Shown: positions 44,198 through 53,524, counted from the stretch's first letter. The stretch is DNA of 64,000 bases from Nocardioidaceae bacterium SCSIO 66511 (GCA_023100825.1 CP095846.1:3658001-3722000), one strand, 5' to 3'. Notes: generated by a model not told the origin, from the letters alone. Translations and numbers: made by a program.

Positions 44198-44923
44198 CTA
44201 CGCAGGTGTTGTATCGCGCCTGCGCGCTCGTACGACCCACGGCCAGGTCAGCAGGGCCCATGCGCCGAGGATGATCGCGATCTCGAAAACCAGGTAGAGC
44301 GGCCACGGCCCGAGGAGATCGAGGATCGACGGGTCGTCCGGCTTGCGGTTCAGGAAGCCGTAGTTCGAGCCGATCGCCAGGTTGATCACGAACACCGCGA
44401 TCGCCCAGACAAGCGTGACGAGTACGCAGATGCGGTACTCGCGCCAGGTCGGCCCGAGTCCGAGACCGAACGTCAGGTACGCGGCCGCCCATACGATCAC
44501 GATGTGCATCGCCCAGAACATCACGAACCCCGGCTCGGGGAAGGTGGAGCCGAGGTCGGGGGTGACGATCGCCTGCACGGTCAGGGTGAGGCCCCAGAAG
44601 TACGTCACGCCGATCGCCCAGGGGCGCAGCGCCCACAACGCGACGGTCGCGGCGATCCAGGCGAAGTCGCACAACTGCAAGGGCAATGACTTCTCTACAT
44701 CGAGCTCTCCGGGCAGCTGCTGGTAGATCTGCACAGGCACCGTGACCACCGGCACAACGACGGCGAGCACTCGGCTGAAGGTGGGTACGCCGGATGAGCC
44801 GCGCTCCCTCCGACCGACCACGGTCACAACGACAGCACCGAGCACACAGAGGGCGAGCATCGAGAGATGGTCGGCGCCGAAGGTCGTGAACTCCTCAGCG
44901 CCGAGCACGGTGCGGTCGTCCAC
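44198..44923 (-). CDS. TIGR02206 (YwaF-like) integral membrane protein
   Basis: A 241-residue protein with about seven hydrophobic helices. The family pattern FGADHLSMLAL near the start, LPLQLCDFAWI in the middle and NYGFLNRKPDDPSILDLLG near the end are clear. The function is unknown. The start is GTG 44923 with GGAGGG 5 nt upstream. It is followed by the SDR 30 nt downstream, and divergent from the FAD dehydrogenase. Confidence 0.88.
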   Translation of the reverse strand: MDDRTVLGAEEFTTFGADHLSMLALCVLGAVVVTVVGRRERGSSGVPTFSRVLAVVVPVVTVPVQIYQQLPGELDVEKSLPLQLCDFAWIAATVALWALRPWAIGVTYFWGLTLTVQAIVTPDLGSTFPEPGFVMFWAMHIVIVWAAAYLTFGLGLGPTWREYRICVLVTLVWAIAVFVINLAIGSNYGFLNRKPDDPSILDLLGPWPLYLVFEIAIILGAWALLTWPWVVRARRRDTTPA

Positions 44924-45019
44924 GGCAACCCTCCGCAGGTGTCGCGGCAGGACCCGTACGCGAACACGTCGGGTAGTCCTGCACCATTACAGTCACCCCA
45001 TTGTCCCTCGGAGGTTCCA

Positions 45020-46672
45020 GTGGATGCAGATGTCATCGTCGTCGGAGCGGGACTCGCCGGTCTCGTCGCAGCGGCCGAGTTGACCGAACGCGGCAAATCG
45101 GTTCTGCTCGTCGAGCAAGAGCCCGAGCAGAACCTCGGCGGCCAGGCGTTCTGGTCGTTCGGCGGTATCTTTCTCGTCGGCTCCCCCGAGCAGCGGCGGA
45201 TGGGAGTACGCGACAGCCATGCGCTCGCCCTCCAGGACTGGATGGGCACTGCAGCATTCGACCGTGCCGAAGACGAGTGGCCGAGGCGCTGGGCAGAGGC
45301 GTACGTCGACTTCGCCGCCGGCGAGAAGCGGGCGTGGCTCCGCGAGCGCGGCGTACGGTTCTTCCCGATCGTCGGCTGGGCCGAGCGCGGCGGCTACGAC
45401 GCAACCGGACACGGCAACTCGGTGCCCAGGTTCCACATCACCTGGGGAACCGGCCCGGGCATCGTCGCCCCGTTCGAGCAGCGCGTGCGCGCAGCGGCGG
45501 AGTCGGGACGACTGCGGTTCTGCTTCCGGCATCGGGTCGATGAGCTCGTCATGTCCAACGGCTCCGTCACAGGTGTACGCGGGGCAGTGCTCGAGCCGAG
45601 CGATTCACCGCGCGGCGCTCCGACCACAAGGACCGAGACGGGCGAGTTCGAGCTGTCCGCGCAGGCGGTGGTCGTCTCGTCCGGCGGCATCGGCGGCAAC
45701 CACGACCTCGTGCGGGAGGCCTGGCCGACCACGCTCGGCACGCCGCCCGAACACATGCTGGCGGGCGTACCCGCGTACGTCGACGGGCGGATGATCGGCA
45801 TCACCGAGAGCGCGGGCGGGCACGTCATCAACCGCGACCGGATGTGGCACTACGTCGAGGGCATTCGCAACTACGCGCCCGTCTGGGAGAACCACGGGAT
45901 TCGCATCCTGCCCGGCCCGTCGTCGCTGTGGCTCGACGCAACCGGCCGACGTCTTCCGGTGCCGCTGTTCCCGGGCTTCGACACCCTCGGCACCCTCGAG
46001 CATCTGCGTACGACCGGCTACGACTACAGCTGGTTCGTACTCAGCCAGAAGGTGATCGAGAAGGAGTTCGCGCTGTCCGGATCGGAGCAGAACCCCGATC
46101 TGACCGGCAAGAGCATCCGCGAGGTTCTACGACAGCGACTGAGTGCCGGCGCTCCCGAACCGGTCGAGGCGTTCAAGCAGCAGGGCGCGGACTTCGTCGT
46201 CGCCGACACCATCGGCGAGCTGGTCGCCGGGATGAACGCCGTAGCCGGCAGCGACCTCCTCGACGCTGCCGACGTGGAGCGTCAGGTCGTCGCCCGCGAC
46301 CGCGAGATCGACAACGCGTTCACGAAGGATCTGCAGGTCACCGCGATCCGCGGGGCACGCAACTATCGAGCGGACAAACTGTTCCGCGTCGCGCCACCGC
46401 ATCGACTGCTCGACCCGTCGGCCGGGCCGCTGATCGCAGTCCAGCTCCACGTCATCACGAGGAAGAGCCTCGGTGGGCTCAACACCGACCTCTCCGGGCG
46501 CGTACTCGATGCGACAGGTGAACCGGTCCCCGGCCTGTACGCGGCCGGCGAAGCGAGCGGCTTCGGCGGCGGAGGCGTACACGGCTACCGCTCCCTCGAG
46601 GGCACTTTCCTCGGCGGATGCATCTTCTCCGGCCGCTCCGCCGGACGCGGCGCTGCCGACGCCGTGGGCTGA
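45020..46672 (+). CDS. FAD-binding dehydrogenase, succinate dehydrogenase/fumarate reductase flavoprotein fold (KstD-like)
   Basis: A 550-residue FAD oxidoreductase. VIVVGAGLAGLVAAAEL (residues 5-21) binds FAD; VVVSSGGIGGNHDLVRE and LYAAGEASGFGGGGVHG are typical of actinobacterial FAD-binding dehydrogenases related to 3-ketosteroid dehydrogenases. The substrate is unknown, and no steroid genes adjoin. The start GTG 45020 has GGAGG 5 nt upstream; the longer frame to 44867 overlaps the divergent gene and was rejected. Confidence 0.88.
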   Translation: MDADVIVVGAGLAGLVAAAELTERGKSVLLVEQEPEQNLGGQAFWSFGGIFLVGSPEQRRMGVRDSHALALQDWMGTAAFDRAEDEWPRRWAEAYVDFAAGEKRAWLRERGVRFFPIVGWAERGGYDATGHGNSVPRFHITWGTGPGIVAPFEQRVRAAAESGRLRFCFRHRVDELVMSNGSVTGVRGAVLEPSDSPRGAPTTRTETGEFELSAQAVVVSSGGIGGNHDLVREAWPTTLGTPPEHMLAGVPAYVDGRMIGITESAGGHVINRDRMWHYVEGIRNYAPVWENHGIRILPGPSSLWLDATGRRLPVPLFPGFDTLGTLEHLRTTGYDYSWFVLSQKVIEKEFALSGSEQNPDLTGKSIREVLRQRLSAGAPEPVEAFKQQGADFVVADTIGELVAGMNAVAGSDLLDAADVERQVVARDREIDNAFTKDLQVTAIRGARNYRADKLFRVAPPHRLLDPSAGPLIAVQLHVITRKSLGGLNTDLSGRVLDATGEPVPGLYAAGEASGFGGGGVHGYRSLEGTFLGGCIFSGRSAGRGAADAVG

Positions 46673-46730
46673 GGCGGTGGCCTCCGTACGCGCGAGGTTC
46701 GGCTCGCCGTCGGGTCGCCTTTCCGTCGGC

Positions 46731-47149
46731 GCGACTACCCGATTCCGCCACCCTATCGGCCTTCTCGGCTACCTGGGTTAGGCAAAAGACGCGGCGACGC
46801 GCGGACCCGCCACTTCGGCTCACATTGTTTGGCGGCTTTCCGCGCCACCTTAATATGGGATCGGGGTAACGTTCGGTTTCGGCGTCACTCCAGTACCGGT
46901 AGTCGCTGGCGTACCAACGGGCACGGCAACCTGTCACTTTGCACGGCGCATCTGCCATGCAAAGTGGAGTTTCACCATGTTTACTTGGTAAACCACCACC
47001 GGCCGACGCCGCAAGAGCCGACCGGAACGGGTTAGCCGGCGAGCAACCCAGCCACGTAGTTGCGGCTCCCGCGTCGCCGCGTCTTTAGCGCAACCGTATG
47101 AAGCGGGAAATGCCGACAGCGTGCGGAACCGGGACAGGCGGGTAGTCGC
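46731..47149. repeat. Diverged inverted-repeat element in a gene-free stretch
   Basis: Two related blocks face each other: 46731-46801 (plus) and 47149-47070 (minus). Each begins GCGACTACCCG and ends AAAGACGCGGCGACGCG; these 11-mers and 17-mers are exact inverted copies, and the 45-50 bases between them are alignable but diverged. The 268 bases inside hold further palindromes. The stretch 46673-47202 has no convincing gene, and its base composition is less GC-rich than its flanks. No transposase is present. It could be a non-autonomous mobile element or a structured RNA or DNA site. Confidence 0.6.
46935..46993. repeat. Nested palindromes in the centre of the inverted-repeat element
   Basis: CACTTTGC (46935-46942) and GCAAAGTG (46959-46966) are perfect 8-bp arms around a 16-nt loop that itself contains CGGC/GCC. 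Just after it, GTTTAC-TTG-GTAAAC (46979-46993) is a second perfect palindrome. Both look A+T-rich against the local background. Confidence 0.6.
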
Positions 47150-47202
47150 AATGTAGAAGCACGGAAGCCGCCGGCGGCATCGGCGGGTGGGCAAACACCG
47201 CC

Positions 47203-47718
47203 CTAGTCCGCCAGCACCCGTGCCCGAACCAGCCAGACTCCCCCGCCGAGCAGCACCCCGAGACCCAGCACCAGCACGATCCCGGACGCAGGCTCGACGT
47301 CGTCGGCGATGAATGCGCCCAGCCACAAGGCGATCGCGATTCCGCCGAGAACCGCAGCACGCGTTCCCCAGCGTCGGTACGAGGCGGCTCCGAGGTGTGT
47401 GCCGGGCGGCGTGAGGGACGCGATGCTGGCGCACAGATGCATAAGGACGAGGCAGCAGGCAGCAACCGGGGTGAGCATGCTGAGCTCATTCTCGACGACC
47501 ATCAGCCAGTTCGCGAGCAGTAGGGCGATCGAGACTCCGACGACTTGACCGTCTGGGTACGCGGCCGCGCCGACGGCACATGCCAGTGCAGCCGCGCCGA
47601 CGACCCACGACCCCGCGGTCGGCGACGCGCCGGATGTCAACGGTGCGATCAGCACGACGATCAACGCACAGCAGACCAAGGCTGCTCGAAACACCAGCGC
47701 GTGCGGCGAGATCGTCAT
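47203..47718 (-). CDS. Small membrane protein of the MoxR/DUF58 operon
   Basis: A 171-residue protein with about five hydrophobic helices (ALVCCALIVVLIAPLTSG; LACAVGAAAYPDG; VSIALLLANWLMVV; GIAIALWLGAFIADD; IVLVLGLGVLLGGGVWLV). No family is recognised. ATG 47718 overlaps the DUF58 stop by 4 nt (ATGA), so it is the last gene of the five-gene operon and probably works with it at the membrane. Confidence 0.8.
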   Translation of the reverse strand: MTISPHALVFRAALVCCALIVVLIAPLTSGASPTAGSWVVGAAALACAVGAAAYPDGQVVGVSIALLLANWLMVVENELSMLTPVAACCLVLMHLCASIASLTPPGTHLGAASYRRWGTRAAVLGGIAIALWLGAFIADDVEPASGIVLVLGLGVLLGGGVWLVRARVLAD

Positions 47719-49031
47719 CGGCGCGCCAGCCTCGGAGCGGCAGCCCGCCGGTTGAGGTCACGAAGCACTTCGTCCAGGCTGCCCGGCCCGCGCCACGGTA
47801 CGACGGGTACCCCGACCTCTTCGATGCGCGCCACCTCTCGGCGTCGTTCGAGGAGCCGGATGCGCCAGGCGAGATCGACGTATCGGTCGTCGTACACCCG
47901 TGGCTCGGCGTCTTCTGGGAGGGTGTCGATCACGACGATGCTCAGCCCCGATCGGGCGATGCCCGCAGCAGCGGCCAGCGGACTGCGAGCGATCAGCGAT
48001 GACAGCATCACGACGGTCGCACCCGCGCTGAGGCGCTGCTGGCTGCGCAGCGGGTCGAACCGCGCATCGGCGCCGGGCCGGATCGTGGTCAGATGGTCGA
48101 GTACACGGCGCAGCTGGGTAGTGCCGCTCGACGGCGGCAACCGATGCATGCCGCGCGAGTCGAGCACGCGTACCTCGACGCGATCGCCCTCGCGCAGGTA
48201 CTGCTCGGCGATTGCGGCAGCCGCGCGTACCGTCACGTCGAGCGAGCTGGCCGAGCCGTCGACTCCCTCGCTCACGCCGATGTCATCGGTGCCGTCGACG
48301 AGGAGTACGACGTGGGCGTCCTGGTCGGCCCAGGTCGTGATCGAATGCAGCTCGCCGGTACGAAGGGACACCGGCCAGTGGATGCGGCGCAGTCTGTCAC
48401 CGACCTCGAACGGCCTGATGCTGTTGAACTCTGAGCCGTCGCCGCGCCGCGCGGACCGATGGCTCCCGACGAGACCGACGGGATGAGGCATCGGCGCGGA
48501 GCTGTCGAAATCCGACAGCGTCGGCGACGTGACGAGCATGCCGTACGTTGCGGATGTCGCATGTGTACGGAAGCCGTCCAGCACGGTGCTCGCACGGATC
48601 GCTGCCGGACCGACCGTACGCCGGCCCCAGCGGACCGACCGCAGGCGTATCGCGGTGGCGAGGTAGGCACCGTCTGCCTCCAACTGGGCAGCACCGGACG
48701 CGGGCGCGGCCGAGACGAACGACGGCAGCGTCAGCTCGACCGAAGCGTCATCGATGCCGTCGACTCGATCGAGTCTGACCGAACACTGAGTCGTCTCGCC
48801 CTCGCGCAGCGACAGCGTCGCCCAGCGCGTCTCGTACCCCGGCCGCTCGGTCGGCCGCCGCCATGCCGCCCATACGGCGATCGTGAGCAGCGGAGCGGTG
48901 AGCACGACGAGGTCGACGCGCCCGAACGCGACGCCCCAGAGCACGCCGCCGAAGCCGATCGCGACTGCGCGCACCATCGCGTACGTCGGCCGCCATGGCG
49001 GCAGGGTGTCTCGACTCCGCTGGTCGCTCAC
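47715..49031 (-). CDS. DUF58 domain-containing protein
   Basis: A 438-residue protein with two N-terminal membrane helices (about 20-60) and a DUF58/vWA-like domain whose signature is GDRLRRIHWPVSLRTGEL (about 230-250), followed by a vWA-like DAHVVLLVDGTDD. DUF58 proteins are partners of MoxR ATPases; the complex is thought to act as a chaperone or insertion system for envelope proteins. The start is GTG 49031, overlapping the MoxR stop by 4 nt. Confidence 0.92.
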   Translation of the reverse strand: MSDQRSRDTLPPWRPTYAMVRAVAIGFGGVLWGVAFGRVDLVVLTAPLLTIAVWAAWRRPTERPGYETRWATLSLREGETTQCSVRLDRVDGIDDASVELTLPSFVSAAPASGAAQLEADGAYLATAIRLRSVRWGRRTVGPAAIRASTVLDGFRTHATSATYGMLVTSPTLSDFDSSAPMPHPVGLVGSHRSARRGDGSEFNSIRPFEVGDRLRRIHWPVSLRTGELHSITTWADQDAHVVLLVDGTDDIGVSEGVDGSASSLDVTVRAAAAIAEQYLREGDRVEVRVLDSRGMHRLPPSSGTTQLRRVLDHLTTIRPGADARFDPLRSQQRLSAGATVVMLSSLIARSPLAAAAGIARSGLSIVVIDTLPEDAEPRVYDDRYVDLAWRIRLLERRREVARIEEVGVPVVPWRGPGSLDEVLRDLNRRAAAPRLARR

Positions 49032-50011
49032 GACGTCTTGCCCGCCACGGCTTCGCGGGCCGACGGAACGGGCACCTTCGCCAGCACATCGGCGACGACC
49101 GAGTCGGCTGTGACATTCGAGGACCACAGCTCCGGCTTGACCGTGATCCGGTGGGTGAGCACAGCCGGCGCAACCGACTTCACGTCCTCCGGCGTCACGA
49201 AATCGCGCCCGGAGACGACGGCGTACGCCCGCGAGGTGAGCATCAGGGCCAATGCGCCACGCGGAGATGCGCCGAGGAGTACGTGCCGGTGATCGCGGGT
49301 CGCTCCCGCGAGCGCAACGCAGTACTGACCGACGCTGTCGTCGACGGTCACGATCTCGACCGCGGCTTGCATCGCCGCCAGACCGGCAGCATCGGTCACC
49401 GGTTCGAGTGTCTGCTCCTCGCGGCGTCGCTCGACGCGCCGGCGGAGCACCTCCCACTCATCGGTGGCCGACGGATAGCCGAAGCCGATGCGCATCAGGA
49501 ACCGGTCGAGCTGCGCCTCCGGGAGCGGGTAGGTGCCTTCGTACTCGACCGGGTTCGCGGTGGCCAGCACGTGGAACGGGTGCGGCAGCTCGAACGTGCG
49601 CCCCTCGACGGTGACCTGACGCTCCTGCATCGCCTCCAGCAACGCGGCCTGTGTCTTGGGCGGCGTCCGGTTGATCTCGTCGGCCAGTAGGAGCCCGGAG
49701 AACAACGGACCCGGCCGGAACTCGAACTCCGCGGCACCTTGGTCGTACACGAACGAGCCCGTGATGTCACCGGGCAGGAGATCCGGGGTGAACTGTGCGC
49801 GTTTGAACTCCAACCCGAGCACCTGCGCGAACGATCTCGCCGCAAGCGTCTTGCCGAGCCCTGGGAAGTCCTCCAACAGCACGTGACCGCCGGCGAGGAT
49901 GCCGCTGAGCACGAGCGCGAGCGGCTCTCGTTTGCCGACGACGGCGCGTTCGACCGCGTCGAGGATCTGGGCCGTCTGAGCGGAGACGGTGTCCAACGGG
50001 GTTGCGTTCAT
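49028..50011 (-). CDS. MoxR-family AAA+ ATPase
   Basis: A 327-residue AAA+ ATPase. Walker A is EDFPGLGKT (about 47-55), Walker B is LLADEINRTPPKTQAALLEAM, and sensor 1 is VLATANPVEYEGTY. MoxR ATPases assemble or activate proteins together with vWA/DUF58 partners. ATG 50011 has GAGGAG upstream and overlaps the previous stop by 4 nt. It is the third gene of the operon. Confidence 0.94.
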   Translation of the reverse strand: MNATPLDTVSAQTAQILDAVERAVVGKREPLALVLSGILAGGHVLLEDFPGLGKTLAARSFAQVLGLEFKRAQFTPDLLPGDITGSFVYDQGAAEFEFRPGPLFSGLLLADEINRTPPKTQAALLEAMQERQVTVEGRTFELPHPFHVLATANPVEYEGTYPLPEAQLDRFLMRIGFGYPSATDEWEVLRRRVERRREEQTLEPVTDAAGLAAMQAAVEIVTVDDSVGQYCVALAGATRDHRHVLLGASPRGALALMLTSRAYAVVSGRDFVTPEDVKSVAPAVLTHRITVKPELWSSNVTADSVVADVLAKVPVPSAREAVAGKTS

Positions 50012-50499
50012 AGCTCCTCGATCTCGGTCACGATCGCGTCGAGATAGTCCCGGCGCGCGAACTGGCGGGGTGGCGGGCACTCGGCGACGAAGCCGGCGAG
50101 GTGCGGCCCGAGGACCTTCGCGGCCGCCGCCGGATCCTCTGCCCGGTTGATGTCATGGGATCGGATGAGACGGTCGTCGACGAGTTGGACGAGGTCGCGC
50201 CACAGCCAGGTGTCGTCGAATCCCGGTCTGCCGATCTCGGCGAGTCGACGGGTCCAGCGGGTCGTACGCATGTCGCCGCCGCGACGTGGGCCGGCAGCGG
50301 GCGCGTCTGCGACTCCGATCGTGTGGGCGACGACGACGGCGGAGGCGTCGATGGCCAACCAGCCGATGGAGAACGCGCAAATCGCAATGATCACCAGCGC
50401 CACCGAGTTGAGTCCGTCGCCGATGGCGATGAGGACCGCTAGCACGATGGCCGTCGAGACTGCGGCTCCCGCTGCGCGTCGTGGCCATTCGACGGTCAT
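50008..50499 (-). CDS. Small membrane protein (unrecognised) in the MoxR operon
   Basis: A 163-residue protein with two or three hydrophobic helices near the N-terminus (AAVSTAIVLAVLIAIGDG; VALVIIAICAFSIGWLAID) and a polar C-terminal half rich in Asp/Arg (DDTWLWRDLVQLVDDRLI). No family is recognised. ATG 50499 overlaps the DUF4129 stop by 4 nt and its own stop overlaps MoxR by 4 nt. Confidence 0.8.
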   Translation of the reverse strand: MTVEWPRRAAGAAVSTAIVLAVLIAIGDGLNSVALVIIAICAFSIGWLAIDASAVVVAHTIGVADAPAAGPRRGGDMRTTRWTRRLAEIGRPGFDDTWLWRDLVQLVDDRLIRSHDINRAEDPAAAAKVLGPHLAGFVAECPPPRQFARRDYLDAIVTEIEEL

Positions 50500-51221
50500 C
50501 CGGCCACCTCCGACCTGGTGGTCGGGCGAGCCTCGAGGCTGGCATGGATGCGTTCGAGCGTGCCGATCGCCTCGGCGCGCAACTGCTCGGTGAGCTCGTG
50601 CCTGGAGAACCGTGCTTCGCGATACAACGCGGCCAGCCGGGTGATCGCAGCGTCGTCGACGCCATATTTCGCGAGCACTCGCCCGGTCAGCTCGGCCGAG
50701 GTCTCCGCTCCACGTACGGTCATGCCGGCCGACGTCACGGCATCCTCGAGGCGAACCCAACACGCCACGATCGCGTTGCGCGGCGAGCCCGTACGCAGCG
50801 CCTCGTACTGCGCCTCGGCATCCGCCCGTACGCGCGCGGCCACATCCGGAAGCGGTTCGCCCGGCTGACCGTACGGTCCGCGCCGACGCGCGAACAAGCC
50901 GATTCCCTTCGTACGAAGGAGCGCCACCACGGCTGCGAGCAGTACGACACCGAGGAGCACCAACAAGACCATGATCACCACACCGACCACGTTGCTCGGC
51001 TCGCGTGGCTTCGGCGCACACTCATCGCCGACACACTCGTCCGGCTCGGATGTCTCCTGTGCGGGCTCGGCGGCGGGAGCGCCGTTGTCACCGGAGTTCG
51101 CCGACCAGTCAAGTGAGGGACCCGACGCTGCCGACCAGAGCGCCAGCACCAGGCCGATCACGACGACAGCGACCGCGAGCACACCGATCAGGCGATGCTG
51201 GGACCGCATCGACTCGCTCAT
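50496..51221 (-). CDS. DUF4129 domain-containing membrane protein
   Basis: A 241-residue protein: an N-terminal membrane helix (RLIGVLAVAVVVIGLVLALW), an extracytoplasmic segment with a Cys pair (ECVGDEC), a second helix (VVGVVIMVLLVLLGVVLLAAV) and a C-terminal cytoplasmic DUF4129 domain (AIVACWVRLEDAVTSAGM, RLAALYREARFSRHEL). It is the first gene of the five-gene operon; ATG 51221 has GGGGGAA upstream. DUF4129 proteins commonly accompany MoxR/DUF58. Confidence 0.88.
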   Translation of the reverse strand: MSESMRSQHRLIGVLAVAVVVIGLVLALWSAASGPSLDWSANSGDNGAPAAEPAQETSEPDECVGDECAPKPREPSNVVGVVIMVLLVLLGVVLLAAVVALLRTKGIGLFARRRGPYGQPGEPLPDVAARVRADAEAQYEALRTGSPRNAIVACWVRLEDAVTSAGMTVRGAETSAELTGRVLAKYGVDDAAITRLAALYREARFSRHELTEQLRAEAIGTLERIHASLEARPTTRSEVAG

Positions 51222-51366
51222 CGGTTCCCCCGTATCTGGTTCGCGAGAGGTGGAGTTTTCCCTACCTCACCTGACAACTCAACACCATCGTTTGGTTGCC
51301 TCCACGCGAATAGCGTTTCGAGTGTCCGAGCCGGATACCGGCACGCAACCGCAGCAGGGGGTACCG

Positions 51367-52143
51367 ATGACCGCGCCATCCGTCGAGTCGCACGCGCTGA
51401 GCCTGCATGACGTCACCAAGCTCTACGGAGCCGAGGGTACGCGCGTACGGGCGCTCGACTCCCTCTCGCTCGATATCCCGGCACACACCTTCACCGCCGT
51501 CATGGGGCCGTCCGGCTCGGGCAAGAGCACCTTGCTCAACTGTGCAGCCGGGCTCGACCACCCCGACGAAGGAGAGGTGCGCCTCGACGGCGACCCGATC
51601 GGCGGTCGCAGCGAGACCGCGTTGACGAAGTTCCGGCGTCGACGCGTCGGCTTCGTGTTCCAGTCCTTCAACCTTCTGCCGTACCTGACGGTTCAGCAGA
51701 ACGTCGCACTGCCCATGCGGCTGATGGGCAAGCGGATCGACAAGCGATGGCTCTCGACGCTCCTCGATCGCGTCGGCCTCACCGATCGCAGGGACCACCG
51801 ACCTGCCGAGCTGTCCGGCGGCCAGCAACAACGGGTCGCGATCGCCAGGGCGCTGATCGGCAGACCCGCGATCCTGTTCGCGGACGAGCCGACCGGCGCA
51901 CTCGACAGCAGAAGCGCACACGAGGTGCTCGCGCTGCTCCGGGCGAGCGTCGACGACCACGGACAGACGGTCGTCATGGTGACCCATGACCCGGTCGCCG
52001 CGTCGTACGCCGACTCGGCGCTGTACTTCGCCGACGGTCGCGTCGTCGGCCGGGCCGAGGATCCGACGGTCGACGGCATCGCCGCGCAGCTTGCCCACCT
52101 CGACGATCTCGCGGGCGCCACCGCGCGCCGGATCGGAGCTTGA
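51367..52143 (+). CDS. ABC transporter ATP-binding protein (MacB/LolD-like)
   Basis: A 258-residue ATPase. Walker A is MGPSGSGKST, the signature LSGGQQQRVAIARAL, Walker B ILFADEPTGALD, and the H-loop VMVTHDP. With the following FtsX-like permease it forms an export or mechanotransmission ABC transporter rather than an importer. ATG 51367 follows GGGGG. It is divergent from the MoxR operon across 145 bases. Confidence 0.95.
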   Translation: MTAPSVESHALSLHDVTKLYGAEGTRVRALDSLSLDIPAHTFTAVMGPSGSGKSTLLNCAAGLDHPDEGEVRLDGDPIGGRSETALTKFRRRRVGFVFQSFNLLPYLTVQQNVALPMRLMGKRIDKRWLSTLLDRVGLTDRRDHRPAELSGGQQQRVAIARALIGRPAILFADEPTGALDSRSAHEVLALLRASVDDHGQTVVMVTHDPVAASYADSALYFADGRVVGRAEDPTVDGIAAQLAHLDDLAGATARRIGA

Positions 52144-52145
52144 CC

Positions 52146-53501
52146 ATGATCCGCCTCGCCTATCGGTCGCTACGATCGCGCGCCACAGAGTTCACGGCGT
52201 GCTTCCTGTCGATCTTCCTCGGGTCGGCCATGATCACCGCCTTCGTCTCGTTGTCGGAGAGCGGCCAGGGGAACGTATCTGCGGCAGACGAGGAGTCATT
52301 GACGGTGATGGGCTCGGTCATCGGCGGCTGGGCGATCGTCATCGTGCTGTTCTCGGTGGTCTCGACGCTTGGCATCACGATCCGGCAGCGGGCGAGCGAG
52401 ATCGGCCTGCTCCGAACCATCGGTACGACCCCGCGCCAACTACGCCGGATGGTCGTTGCCGAAACGAGCGCAGTTGCCGCTGGCGCGTCCGTGTTGGCGC
52501 TAATACCCGGCTGCTTGTTGGGCCGCTGGATCCTCTCCCTCGTCAAAGATGCAGAGATGGTGTCCGCCGACGTCGATCACTCGGTCGGAGCCATGACGCT
52601 GTTGAGTACGCCGGTCGCAATGGTGCTGAGCGCGGCGATCGCCGCAACGGTCGCCGTACGTCGCGCCGCGAAGGCATCGGCTCGCGATGCCGAGCGCATG
52701 GCATCGAACGGTGGCCGCATGGGCAAGCTCCGCGTCATCGGCGCCGTACTGATGTTGACCGTTGCCATCAGCTATGCGTCCGTCACGGTGACCGTGATGG
52801 ACGACAGCTCCGATCCGTACGGCGCGATGAGCACCGCCGGACCGGCCTCGGTGTTCGCCTCCGTCGGACTCGCACTACTCGCGCCGGTGCTGCTGCGCGC
52901 CGCCGCAACGATTGCCGGCGGGCCGATGCGCCTGGGCAGGGTCGCGGGCTACCTCGCGGCGTTCAACGCGAGGCGCCGGGCGCTCGAACTGTCCAGCGTC
53001 CTCATGCCGGTCGTCATCTTCGTCGGAATCGCAACCGGCACGCTCTACCTGATGGCCATCCAGGCCGACGTCACCGAAGGCGTCGTGCAGGATGCGGAAG
53101 CAAAGAACATCGAGTTCTTGAACTACGTCGTCGTCGGCATGATCGCGGCGTTCGCGGCGATCATGATCGTCAACACCTTGGTCGCGGCGATGCAGCGTCG
53201 GCGGCGTGAGTTCGGTCAGCAGCGGCTGACGGGGGCCACCCCGGGGCAGCTACTCGGCATGGTGGGCTTCGAGAGCGTCCTCCTGACCGCCGTCGGAATC
53301 GTGCTCGGCGTAGTTGCCTCGACAGCGACGATCGTGCCGTACAGCCTGGTGAAGCTCGACCAGCCTCTGCCCGACAACGGCCTCGGGTTGCTGATCGGTG
53401 TCGTCGTCCTCGCCGGCGCGGTGACCATCGGCAGCGGTGTGGCGTCAGCCCGACGCGGCCTGCAGGTGCCCGCGCTCGAGGCTGCCGCGCTCCCCGCTTG
53501 A
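52146..53501 (+). CDS. ABC transporter permease, FtsX-like (MacB family)
   Basis: A 451-residue membrane protein with eight or so helices in two FtsX-like halves, each with a G-x-x-R-(A/T)-(I/T) type loop: SEIGLLRTIGTTPRQLRRMV in half 1 and REFGQQRLTGATPGQLLGMV in half 2. It works with the ATPase 2 nt upstream; the substrate is unknown. ATG 52146 has GGAGC upstream. Confidence 0.93.
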   Translation: MIRLAYRSLRSRATEFTACFLSIFLGSAMITAFVSLSESGQGNVSAADEESLTVMGSVIGGWAIVIVLFSVVSTLGITIRQRASEIGLLRTIGTTPRQLRRMVVAETSAVAAGASVLALIPGCLLGRWILSLVKDAEMVSADVDHSVGAMTLLSTPVAMVLSAAIAATVAVRRAAKASARDAERMASNGGRMGKLRVIGAVLMLTVAISYASVTVTVMDDSSDPYGAMSTAGPASVFASVGLALLAPVLLRAAATIAGGPMRLGRVAGYLAAFNARRRALELSSVLMPVVIFVGIATGTLYLMAIQADVTEGVVQDAEAKNIEFLNYVVVGMIAAFAAIMIVNTLVAAMQRRRREFGQQRLTGATPGQLLGMVGFESVLLTAVGIVLGVVASTATIVPYSLVKLDQPLPDNGLGLLIGVVVLAGAVTIGSGVASARRGLQVPALEAAALPA

Positions 53502-53524
53502 GCGGCGTCGTCCTGGTCGGCGGT

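Noticed and set aside
46479-46958. A 159-codon minus-strand frame through the inverted-repeat element and the end of the FAD dehydrogenase gene
   Set aside because: Its C-terminal third is antisense to a clear gene and the N-terminal part lies in the repeat blocks, which also read as similar peptides on the other strand; no ribosome-binding site or family was recognised.
46934-47434. A 166-codon minus-strand frame across the repeat element into the small membrane protein gene
   Set aside because: It overlaps a better-supported membrane protein in another frame and includes both inverted-repeat blocks.
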